25,446 nt of DNA from positions 1 to 25,446 of the forward strand of contig LZRQ01000033.1 in the NCBI GenBank assembly GCA_002159155.1. Direction: 5' to 3'. Position numbers and translations under genes: made by a program. Positions 16,117 to 22,756 of this stretch are shown piece after piece (the first letter of the stretch is position 1; the number at the start of each line of letters is the position of its first letter). The notes under the pieces were generated by a model that worked only from the letters and a program-made list of their open reading frames with translations, searched no databases and was not told the origin of the DNA. This stretch comes from Firmicutes bacterium ZCTH02-B6 (lineage in GTDB: Bacteria > Bacillota > Limnochordia > Limnochordales > ZCTH02-B6).

Positions 16117-16144
16117 AGTATAAACTAGCATTGATGATTCTCTA
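16117..16144 (-). promoter_or_regulatory. Candidate promoter for the HTH regulator-recD2 operon
   Basis: On the minus strand, TAGAGA (16144-16139; four of six to TTGACA), a 16-nt spacer and TATACT (16122-16117; five of six to TATAAT) stand in the only AT-rich stretch for kilobases. The predicted start is at about 16110. Confidence 0.45.
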
Positions 16145-16329
16145 GGAAAATCCATCGGAAGACTTAACTTTTGTTTGGGATTTAGGTCCCAAGAGCTCCC
16201 CTCTCGGTGACCGCCTTGAGCTGGGCGTTTGCAGGATTGTGCGCCCTGGCCTTGCGTCTCACACGGTGACTCGCGATATTCGACGTTGTCCACAGAGTCT
16301 GACACAAAGCTCGGCAGCCTAGTTCGCAT

Positions 16330-16361
16330 CCGGTGTCCGGACACAAGACAACCTACACCGG
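16330..16361. repeat. Nested inverted repeats just downstream of the DegU-like gene
   Basis: A perfect 12-bp palindrome GTGTCCGGACAC (16333-16344) lies within a larger pairing CCGGTGT (16330-16336) with ACACCGG (16355-16361). It starts 8 nt after the DegU-like stop. There is no T run; it could be an operator or a 3'-end structure. Confidence 0.4.
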
Positions 16362-16368
16362 TGCGCGG

Positions 16369-17064
16369 TCACGAGCTCTGGCGCACCGAGCTGTCGGGAA
16401 ACGCCACAAGCCCGTGCCGCAGGGCGTATACGGCAGCCTGGGTGCGGTCCTCCAGGCCCAGCTTGCGCAGAAGATTCGTCACATGGTTCTTGACCGTCTT
16501 TTCGCTGATGAATAGCGCGGCGGCGATTTCGGCGTTGCTGCGCCCATCCACAATCAACTGCAGGATCTCCCGCTCCCGCTCGGTCAGCGCCGGCGACCCA
16601 GTGCGGGCGCGCCTGGGAACCCCCACGGTCTCGGCACTGTGCAACCGGCGGAACTGGCCCAGGACCTTGTTCATCAAGTCGGGCGGGACGAAGGACCCAC
16701 CCTGATGCACTTGCCGGATGGCCTCCACTACCCGCGCGGGCTCCGAGTCCTTGAGCAGATAACCCCGGGCGCCGGCGCTGATGAGTTCGTACAAGTACTG
16801 CTCCTCATCATAAATGGTAAGAACGATTACGCCCACCTCGGGCCAGCGCCGGGAGATCTCACGGGTCGCATCGAGACCCCCGCCCTTGGGCATGTTGATG
16901 TCCATCAGCACGATGTCGGGCCGCTGGTCGGCGACGTGCTGCAACACTTCCTCCCCATCCTGGGCCTCGGCGACAACCTCCATGTCGGGTTCCATGGACA
17001 AGATCTTGACGAGACCTTGGCGCAAGAGAGGGTGGTCATCCGCGATTACGACTCGAATCGCCAT
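16369..17064 (-). CDS. degU: NarL/FixJ-family response regulator, DegU-like
   Basis: The 231-residue protein has a receiver domain (about 1-120) with acidic pocket D9/D10, phospho-acceptor D55 in VLMDINMP, T83 and K105. A linker of about 40 residues leads to a GerE helix-turn-helix (ALTEREREILQLIVDG, SNAEIAAALFIS, KTVKNHVTNLLRKLG; about 158-205). Length and architecture match DegU. It would be phosphorylated by the kinase encoded directly upstream, whose gene overlaps it by 29 nt, and then bind DNA as a dimer. AAGGTGG lies about 10 nt before the ATG. It is the last gene of the long minus-strand operon that begins with the GT2 gene. The name is by similarity of both pair members; regulated genes are unknown. 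Confidence 0.92.
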   Translation of the reverse strand: MAIRVVIADDHPLLRQGLVKILSMEPDMEVVAEAQDGEEVLQHVADQRPDIVLMDINMPKGGGLDATREISRRWPEVGVIVLTIYDEEQYLYELISAGARGYLLKDSEPARVVEAIRQVHQGGSFVPPDLMNKVLGQFRRLHSAETVGVPRRARTGSPALTEREREILQLIVDGRSNAEIAAALFISEKTVKNHVTNLLRKLGLEDRTQAAVYALRHGLVAFPDSSVRQSS

Positions 17065-18304
17065 TCCCTGGCACCACCTTTCCCTTTACCCGGGCCTGCC
17101 CTGCCGGGCGCCCGGCCAACCCGTCGGGTTCGCCGGCGCCGTTCCACGGCACGTGCACGCGCACCTTGGTGCCGCGGCCAGGGGCGCTTTGGACCCGGAA
17201 CTTGCCCTGGAGAAAGTGCACTCGCTCGCGCATGTGCAACAATCCCAGACCCGACTCCGCTGAACCCGGGTCGACCGTTTCCGGGTCGAAACCAACACCG
17301 TTGTCCTGGATCACCAGCCCAACGCCTTGGGGTCCAAACTCAACCCGCACCAGCACTCGCGTGCAGTGCGCATGGCGCTGGGCGTTGTGGATGGCTTCCT
17401 GCACCACGCGAAACAGAGCCGCTTCCGCCGTGGGCGAAAGACGGCGCTCCCGGCCCAGCACCTGCAGCTCGATGTCAAGCCCGCTCTGCTCTTTTACCGA
17501 CTCGACATAACCCCGCAGCGTAGGCACGAGGCCCAGATCGTCCAGCGTCATCGGACGCAGGTTGAACATGCTGCGTCGCAGATCCTTGAGGGTTTCCTTA
17601 ACGAGTCCCTTTATGTCCTGCAACTCGTAGCGGACCTGATTCCCATCGCCCTCCACCATGCGCTCCGCGATATCGAGCCGCAACATCAAGTTGGCGAGCA
17701 TCTGGGCCGGGCCGTCGTGCAGCTCCCTTGCCAGTCGCCGCCGCTCCTCCTCCTGCGCCCGGATGACGTGGCGGGCGACGAACGCCCGCTCCCGCATACC
17801 CTCCACCTGGTCCGTCAGGCTGGCCAGGTTGCCGCTCAAGAAGTCCAGCGCCACGCTCACCTGTGAGACCACCTGCTCGGCTCGGGACAGGAGGTTTTCC
17901 AGGTGGCGCAACTGCCGCTCCAAGTCATCCCGGCGCTGCCGCAAGGCCCGCTCCCGCTCCCGGGCGGCGCCCAGGGCGACCATGATCCGCTCAGCTCGCT
18001 CATAAGCCTCGCGGATTTCCTCGCTCGTAAAGCGGGTGTAATTGCGGCTGATTTCCACCAAGCGGGTGCGGGCGGCGTTGCTCTGCGCCTCCAGCTCATC
18101 CACTTGCCGGATGCAGACCGTGACTTGTTCCTTGGCTTGCTCGATCAGCTGCTTGAGCCGGATTCGCTCCTCCCTGGCCGCCTCGGCGAATTCGAACATC
18201 TGATGATGCGCCTGCCGGAGGGCGTCCAAGGATCCTTGAAAAACCTTTTCAATCAGCTGCTCGTCCAAGGAGAATGCAAAGTTCGCGGCATCCACCGGGG
18301 CCAT
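17036..18304 (-). CDS. degS: Cytoplasmic sensor histidine kinase, DegS-like
   Basis: From the ATG at 18304, preceded by GGGGTGGTGG, the protein has 422 residues. A longer reading to 18667 runs through the VanZ gene in another frame and is rejected. No membrane helix is seen. Residues about 35-175 are a long charged coiled coil, as in the DegS sensor domain. The HisKA_3 dimerisation motif RLARELHDGPAQ (190-201) holds the phospho-acceptor H196. The ATPase has VVQEAIHNAQRHA (N box, about 300-312), DNGVGFD (334-340) and GLGLLHMRERV (about 352-362). A 35-residue basic and Gly-rich tail overlaps the regulator start by 29 nt, so the two are translationally coupled. DegS-type kinases sense cytoplasmic cues and may also act as phosphatases; the cue here is unknown. 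Confidence 0.93.
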   Translation of the reverse strand: MAPVDAANFAFSLDEQLIEKVFQGSLDALRQAHHQMFEFAEAAREERIRLKQLIEQAKEQVTVCIRQVDELEAQSNAARTRLVEISRNYTRFTSEEIREAYERAERIMVALGAARERERALRQRRDDLERQLRHLENLLSRAEQVVSQVSVALDFLSGNLASLTDQVEGMRERAFVARHVIRAQEEERRRLARELHDGPAQMLANLMLRLDIAERMVEGDGNQVRYELQDIKGLVKETLKDLRRSMFNLRPMTLDDLGLVPTLRGYVESVKEQSGLDIELQVLGRERRLSPTAEAALFRVVQEAIHNAQRHAHCTRVLVRVEFGPQGVGLVIQDNGVGFDPETVDPGSAESGLGLLHMRERVHFLQGKFRVQSAPGRGTKVRVHVPWNGAGEPDGLAGRPAGQARVKGKVVPGNGDSSRNRG

Positions 18305-18321
18305 ACCACCACCCCAAGGCG

Positions 18322-18777
18322 TCAATCGGATATTCTTTCGCGCTTTTGCCTCATCCTGTCCGCGACCGGCCGCACCAGGAACAGGACTTGCCCGACCGCA
18401 GCGCCCGCCGCGTCGGCCAGCACGTCCTGCCACGACGCCATACGGCCTGGTACAAACGCCTGGTGGACCTCGTCGCTGACACCGTACACGGTTGCCAGCA
18501 CCATCGCGGCCAAGGCTCGCAGCCAAGGCGACCAGCGAAAGGAGGCCGCGAAGGCGACGTGGGCGACGGCGCCCAGCCCCAAATAAGCAACGCCGTGGAG
18601 GACGTAGTCGGGCACCCGCAGCAAATTCCAGCGCCCGACTACGTCCCCCGTGCGGGACGAGAGCCAAAACAGGACGGCCATGTACGCAACGGTGGCGGAC
18701 CAGGCCAGCGCGGGCCGCACCCGACCCTTGGGGCGTGATGCGATTCGCTCAGCCGCGCGCGTGGGCAACCGCCTCAC
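18322..18777 (-). CDS. VanZ-like small membrane protein
   Basis: A 151-residue protein with four hydrophobic segments (about 23-40, 57-77, 83-99, 116-135). The family signature is clear: YGVSDEVHQAFVPGRMASWQDVLADAAGAAVG (98-129). VanZ-domain proteins are inner-membrane proteins linked to glycopeptide tolerance and envelope stress, but their biochemical role is poorly known. The GTG at 18777 overlaps the mtnP 3' end by 29 nt and has no clear ribosome site, so coupled translation is likely. The kinase gene starts 17 nt after its stop, so a membrane protein sits directly before a soluble kinase; a signalling link is inference. Confidence 0.88.
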   Translation of the reverse strand: MRRLPTRAAERIASRPKGRVRPALAWSATVAYMAVLFWLSSRTGDVVGRWNLLRVPDYVLHGVAYLGLGAVAHVAFAASFRWSPWLRALAAMVLATVYGVSDEVHQAFVPGRMASWQDVLADAAGAAVGQVLFLVRPVADRMRQKRERISD

Positions 18778-19552
18778 CGCACTGGCACGCCCGCCCCTCG
18801 GGCAACGCCTCGATGCACGCCACGAGCAGCTCGCGCAACTTGGCCAGATTGGCCTGGAACACTTTCAAGACTTCCTGGTGGCTGACCGGCTCGATGCTGG
18901 GGTCGTCTTCCAGACCCACGTCGTAGTCGGTGATCAAGGAGATGTTCGCGTAGCAAATGCCGAGCTCCCGGGCGAGGTACGCCTCGGGGTACTGGGTCAT
19001 GTTGATGACTTCCCACCCGTGGGACCGGAACTCACGGCTCTCGGCCCGGGTCGAGAAACGGGGCCCTTGCACAACCACGACCGTTCCCTTTTCGTGCACG
19101 GGCAGGCCGAGCCGCTTGGCCTGCTCGATGGCGACCTTGCGCATCTCGGAGCAATAAGGGTCTGCGGCGCTGATGTGGGTGACCACGGGCCCTTCGAAAA
19201 ACGTGTCCTCGCGGCCCCACGTGCGGTGCACAAACTGGTCGCAGATGACGAAATCACCCGGACGGACGTGCGGCTGCAGGCTCCCGGCGGCGCAGGGACC
19301 AAAAATTCGCGTCACGCCCAGCTCCTTCATGGCCCACAAGTTGGCCCGGTAGTTGATCTTGTGGGGCGGGTAACGGTGATCCCGCCCGTGGCGGGGCAAG
19401 AAAGCCACCCGGCGACCGGCGATCTCCGCAATGGCCACCTTGTCGCTGGGCGCCCCATAGGGCGTTTCAATCCAGACTTCCTCCACGTTCTCCAAAAACG
19501 AATAGAAACCGGAGCCACCAAAGACTCCCACATCGGCCCTAGCCTTAGCCAC
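18749..19552 (-). CDS. mtnP: S-methyl-5'-thioadenosine phosphorylase (MTAP/PNP family)
   Basis: From a GTG at 19552 with AGGAGGG about 8 nt upstream, 267 residues; a longer reading to 19660 ignores this site and overlaps the previous gene. Family II nucleoside phosphorylase motifs: GVFGGSGFY (9-17, phosphate loop), LPRHGRDH (52-59), PPHKINYRANLWAMKELG (about 62-79), the base-site INMTQYPEAYLARE and TDYDVG. It splits methylthioadenosine with phosphate into adenine and methylthioribose-1-phosphate, recycling the methylthio sulfur; a related nucleoside preference (methylthioinosine) cannot be excluded. The gene is 29 nt downstream of the BshC-like gene and overlaps the VanZ gene by 29 nt. An HxG-poor C-terminal tail with CQC is unremarkable. 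Confidence 0.9.
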   Translation of the reverse strand: MAKARADVGVFGGSGFYSFLENVEEVWIETPYGAPSDKVAIAEIAGRRVAFLPRHGRDHRYPPHKINYRANLWAMKELGVTRIFGPCAAGSLQPHVRPGDFVICDQFVHRTWGREDTFFEGPVVTHISAADPYCSEMRKVAIEQAKRLGLPVHEKGTVVVVQGPRFSTRAESREFRSHGWEVINMTQYPEAYLARELGICYANISLITDYDVGLEDDPSIEPVSHQEVLKVFQANLAKLRELLVACIEALPEGRACQCGEAVAHARG

Positions 19553-19581
19553 GGTGAAACCCTCCTGTCCGTTTTTCGGAT

Positions 19582-21174
19582 CTACCGTATCCCAGTGCGG
19601 GGCCCCGTTTCCCCCGCGCCTTCCTGCACGACGCCAGCCGGCGCGCACAACAGCTCCCAAAGCCGCGCCGGCGCATACAGGAAAAAGGGGTACGTGCGCC
19701 GCAACGCGGCCGCGGCCGACCGAGCCCTTGCCTCAAGGCGCTCAAGCTCAACCCGCGCCCGCTCAGCCACCGGTTGCAGGGCGCGATAAAGCTCCGCGTT
19801 GACGGCCTCGATCTTCCGGGTCAGTTGCCGCTTCGGCGCGCCCGGCGCGTTGATGGCGCTGATCAGCTCCTCCTTGCGGCGGACAAGCGCAACCGCGCTT
19901 TCGTCCAGGTCCCCGGCTTCCCAGGCAAACCGCTGCGGATTAAAGACGATGTCGCGCAGCTTGTGTCGTTGTGCCTGCAGCGCGGACGCGGGCACCGGCC
20001 GCTCACCAAGGGGCAAGTAGAGCGATGCGGACACCACGGCGAACTTTGGAGGCGCCACGCCAAACCAGTCTCTGATCAAGGCGTCGGTGACCTGGTCGTA
20101 GCGTCCACCGCCCGTGCCGTGGACAAACAGATCCGCGACAAATAACCGGTGAAACACCGTCAAGGGTACCGCTTTGGGACGGATCTGCACGCCGGCCTCC
20201 AGCAGCGCCTCGACGGCTCCCTCCCCACCCGTCTCAGGTATGCGGGCCACGAGACCTTCGAGGTGGCTGATTTCCAGCTCGCCGCCCCGCCGCTGAACGT
20301 ACAGCTTGCGGCGAATCCCCGCCGGCGTGATGCCCCAGAAAGGCAACTCCACCGCCCCATCGGGCCGCACCAGCAGGTCGGGAAAGGCCACGGCCGGCGA
20401 GCGCACCTGATGCGCGGCGCGAAAACCGGCTAGCGCCTGGTTAAAAGCCTCCCGCAGGGCACGAGCGTTCTTTGCCCAGTGTACGAAGAAGAGCAAGAAC
20501 TCGGGCGTCTGGCTCACCCGCGAGATGGGCAAGTCGGGACAAAGCTCCTCCCCCCAAGCCCGCTCATACGCCCGGCGGCTTGTCACGCCTAAAAGGGCGG
20601 CGGTGTCCGCTTCCCCGGCCGCCTCTCTTAGGCCAACAGCAAACCGCCGCCAATACTCGAGGCCCTCCGGCCAGTCCAGCGTCGCCAGCCGTTCTTCCAC
20701 GCGGGCGGCGAAGTCATCCACCTGCGCGGGCTGCGGCGCGGGAAGCGTCTCCAGCGGCGTGCCGGCCAGCGGCCGCACCAGGTACTCCTTCACGTAGCGC
20801 AGCTCGTGCCCAAGCCGCACCGGGACCTCGGCCGCCAGCTCCCCCGCGTCCTGATCCACCGTTAAGTTGACGGCCTGCCCGCTCTGTCGGCGGGCATGGC
20901 CTGTGACCGCGAAAGCCTTGATCCAAATGCCCGGGTGATAGAAGACGGGCTGATGACCGGACACGAAAAGGGGCCGCTCCACGTTGGGCTCGAGGCCGGC
21001 CAACTCCAGCACCCGCCGGCGCGCCCTTGCCCGCAAGGCGGCGGCCGGCACCCCCTCGACGTCAAAGGACCAGCCGGACACTAGAGCGCGGTTTTCCGCC
21101 GCGATGGCGTCCCATCGGGACAAGGGCGGATCACAGATGAGGGTTGGCACGCCCCCTGACATCTGGACGGTCAT
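19582..21174 (-). CDS. Divergent BshC-like protein (putative cysteine-adding enzyme of bacillithiol-type thiol synthesis)
   Basis: A 530-residue soluble protein, the usual length of BshC. The N-terminal nucleotide-binding-like region has FVSGHQPVFYHPGIWIKAFA (70-89), recalling the GHQP motif and following lysine of BshC. Residues about 345-395 (ADLFVHGTGGGRYDQVTDAL, then SASLYLPL) sit where BshC has its GPGE-type loop, but the sequence is clearly different. A coiled coil (about 437-490) and a RRTYPFFLY end follow, matching the C-terminal coiled coil of BshC. The ATG overlaps the bshB1 stop (ATGA), giving strong coupling. In the bacillithiol pathway BshB deacetylates GlcNAc-malate and BshC adds cysteine. 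Assignment rests on these motifs and the neighbour; orthology needs profile comparison. It may make a variant thiol. Confidence 0.6.
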   Translation of the reverse strand: MTVQMSGGVPTLICDPPLSRWDAIAAENRALVSGWSFDVEGVPAAALRARARRRVLELAGLEPNVERPLFVSGHQPVFYHPGIWIKAFAVTGHARRQSGQAVNLTVDQDAGELAAEVPVRLGHELRYVKEYLVRPLAGTPLETLPAPQPAQVDDFAARVEERLATLDWPEGLEYWRRFAVGLREAAGEADTAALLGVTSRRAYERAWGEELCPDLPISRVSQTPEFLLFFVHWAKNARALREAFNQALAGFRAAHQVRSPAVAFPDLLVRPDGAVELPFWGITPAGIRRKLYVQRRGGELEISHLEGLVARIPETGGEGAVEALLEAGVQIRPKAVPLTVFHRLFVADLFVHGTGGGRYDQVTDALIRDWFGVAPPKFAVVSASLYLPLGERPVPASALQAQRHKLRDIVFNPQRFAWEAGDLDESAVALVRRKEELISAINAPGAPKRQLTRKIEAVNAELYRALQPVAERARVELERLEARARSAAAALRRTYPFFLYAPARLWELLCAPAGVVQEGAGETGPRTGIR

Positions 21175-21863
21175 CGGACCAGCTCCCGGATACCCAAGAG
21201 CCCAATCTCCTCCCGTGAGGCAAACGGCTCGCCGTAGGCCGTGCCGATAAGGCTGCCCCAGTACGCATTGCGGGCGCGGATCAACTCATAAAACGCGGCC
21301 CCATCAGGACGCCCTTTCTCAAACTGCGTATAATAGCAGCGGATCGCCGCCATCTTGGTTTCCATCTGCGCGCTCACGTCCAAGACGAACGCGGGCTTGG
21401 GGTGCAACCCCCGCAGGTGATTGCTGAAGAAGTAGAAGATCCGGTTGGGATAAAAGGGCTCGCCCTTCATGTCCGTCTTGGTGAGCTTGGCGTAAAACCG
21501 CGCTGCCTCACACAGGCGACACGCCTGCACGTGGTCGGGGTGGGCGTCCTCCCAGTAGTGGATGAACAAGGTCTGGGGCCGCCACTCCCGGATCACTTCG
21601 GCCACCTTCCGGCGGTTCTCGACGGTATCCATGAGAGCGCGGTTGGGCAAGTCCAGCGTGCGGCGCACCGTCACGCCCAAGGTGCGGGCCGCGGCGTCCG
21701 CTTCCTGCATGCGCTCTTCGGGGGAACCAAACGGCGTCGGCTCGCCGTTGGTCAGGTCCAGGATGCCCACTTTCAGCCCTGCGTCCAGGAATGCCCGGAT
21801 CGCGCCGCCCATGCCCAGCTCCACATCATCGGGATGGGCACCGATGGCTAGGACATCGAGCAT
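21171..21863 (-). CDS. bshB1: BshB1-type deacetylase (PIG-L/LmbE family)
   Basis: The 230-residue protein has the LmbE signature MLDVLAIGAHPDDVELGMGG, with zinc ligands H10 and D13, plus HPDH at 108-111 supplying H111; D12 is the likely general base. The pattern closely follows bacillithiol BshB1, including the KVGILDLTNGEPTPFGSPEERMQEA segment (31-55), LDLPNRALMD (70-79), an end segment IGTAYGEPFASREEIGLL, and length. It would remove the acetyl group from GlcNAc-malate to give GlcN-malate, the step before cysteine addition; deacetylation of other N-acetylglucosaminyl products, such as mycothiol conjugate-like substrates, is possible. It overlaps the GT2 gene by 16 nt and the BshC-like gene by 4 nt. 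No bshA (GT4) is in the window. Confidence 0.85.
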   Translation of the reverse strand: MLDVLAIGAHPDDVELGMGGAIRAFLDAGLKVGILDLTNGEPTPFGSPEERMQEADAAARTLGVTVRRTLDLPNRALMDTVENRRKVAEVIREWRPQTLFIHYWEDAHPDHVQACRLCEAARFYAKLTKTDMKGEPFYPNRIFYFFSNHLRGLHPKPAFVLDVSAQMETKMAAIRCYYTQFEKGRPDGAAFYELIRARNAYWGSLIGTAYGEPFASREEIGLLGIRELVR

Positions 21864-22558
21864 TTGGCCACCTCTTTCTCGATCACGTCCAGATAATAGG
21901 CGAGCCGCTTGTCCGCGTCGTCCAGCTCGCCGCCAAACCGGCGCTCAAAATTGGGCACGTAGATGAGCGGTACCGGGTGTTCGACGACAGTCAATCCTGC
22001 GCGGGCCGCCTGAATCCAAAACTGCAACGGAAACGCATAGCCGGTCTCCGTCAGCTCGAGCCGGGCCAAAGCCGCAACCTTGTACGCCTTGAAACCGCAG
22101 AAAGCGTCGGTCAGGCGGTAGCCGGTAATTCCGTTGATCCGCTGCGTAATCAGCTGGTTGATGCGCCGCCGGTCTTGCGGCACTTGGCCGAGGAGCGGCG
22201 GCTGGGGCACCAGGTAGCGGCTGCCAGACACGACGTCCCACTCCCGGGCCAGCGCCAGAAACTCTGGGATAAGCGCGGGCTCGTGCTGTTCATCGCAGTC
22301 CATGGTTACGACGCGCTCGTAGCCATGCTCGCGCGCGTACGCGAAGCCGTCGATGAGTGCGGCCCCATACCCCATGTTTACCGGATGATGCAGGACGCGG
22401 ATGCCCTCGATGCCGGCCAAGATCTCGGCTGAACCGTCGGTGGATCCGTCGTCCACCACGAGGATGTCCGTTCCTTTGGCCGCCGCCTTGGTCGCCGCTA
22501 GCACTCGTCGAATGCTCTGTGCTTCGTTGTAGACGGGAATGACAACTAAATCCGCCAC
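21848..22558 (-). CDS. GT2 family glycosyltransferase, dolichyl-phosphate mannose synthase-like
   Basis: A 236-residue GT-A-fold enzyme: VVIPVYNEAQSI at the start, VDDGSTDGS (35-43), the metal-binding DCD in TMDCDEQHEP (85-94), GSRYLVPQP (112-120) and LTDAFCGFKAYK (149-160), all typical of the polyprenyl-phosphate sugar synthase branch. No membrane helix follows the catalytic domain, unlike many bacterial relatives. It is an inverting transferase and so is not a BshA substitute. Its acceptor may be a lipid carrier. The GTG start at 22558 has GGGAGGAG upstream, at a long spacing of about 13 nt. It is the first gene of the operon and overlaps bshB1 by 16 nt. Confidence 0.85.
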   Translation of the reverse strand: MADLVVIPVYNEAQSIRRVLAATKAAAKGTDILVVDDGSTDGSAEILAGIEGIRVLHHPVNMGYGAALIDGFAYAREHGYERVVTMDCDEQHEPALIPEFLALAREWDVVSGSRYLVPQPPLLGQVPQDRRRINQLITQRINGITGYRLTDAFCGFKAYKVAALARLELTETGYAFPLQFWIQAARAGLTVVEHPVPLIYVPNFERRFGGELDDADKRLAYYLDVIEKEVAKCSMS

Positions 22559-22693
22559 GGGCGGTGTCCGGCTCCTCCCACAGTTACCTCGCGCAATCTC
22601 TTCCCGATCACGCAGGCGATTCCTTTCCGGCCGTGCCGTACTTCCATCCTACGGCAAATCAGGCTCAGAATCCAGCCGTGCCCTCAGACCGAC

Positions 22694-22729
22694 AGCGAGC
22701 CGCCCGACAGACGCCCGGGCGGCTTCGCT
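22694..22729 (-). terminator. Bulged hairpin after the beta-barrel gene
   Basis: On the minus strand AGCGAAGCCGCCCG (22729-22716) pairs with CGGGCGGCTCGCT (22706-22694) with one bulged base and a 9-nt loop. It starts 28 nt beyond the barrel-gene stop. The 3' tail has no T run, so termination efficiency is uncertain. It separates the barrel gene from the GT2 operon. Confidence 0.55.
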
Positions 22730-22756
22730 ATCCCCGTAGCAAGTATGGACCCTAGC

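Larger units (their letters stand above)
15838..16368 (-). promoter_or_regulatory. 531-bp intergenic control region between the DegU-like and HTH-only regulator genes
   Basis: No convincing gene is seen. In minus-strand order it holds: a palindrome after the DegU-like gene (16330-16361), an AT-rich stretch (16112-16190) with a candidate promoter, a small leader hairpin (16072-16110), an intrinsic terminator-like hairpin with a U run (15973-16046), and about 130 nt of further leader including the CCCATG/CATGGG inverted repeat (about 15873-15892). Together these look like an independently transcribed, possibly attenuated leader for the HTH-only regulator. Confidence 0.5.

Noticed and set aside
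16114..16344. Minus-strand 76-codon open frame after the DegU-like gene
   Set aside because: No ribosome site, composition unlike its neighbours, and it overlaps the candidate promoter and palindrome.
18305..18667. 121-residue N-terminal extension of the DegS-like kinase
   Set aside because: Arg/Gly-rich sequence that overlaps the VanZ gene in another frame; the ATG at 18304 has its own ribosome site.
18650..19789. Plus-strand open frame of 379 codons opposite mtnP
   Set aside because: The minus strand encodes a full MTA phosphorylase with family motifs; no motif is seen in this frame.
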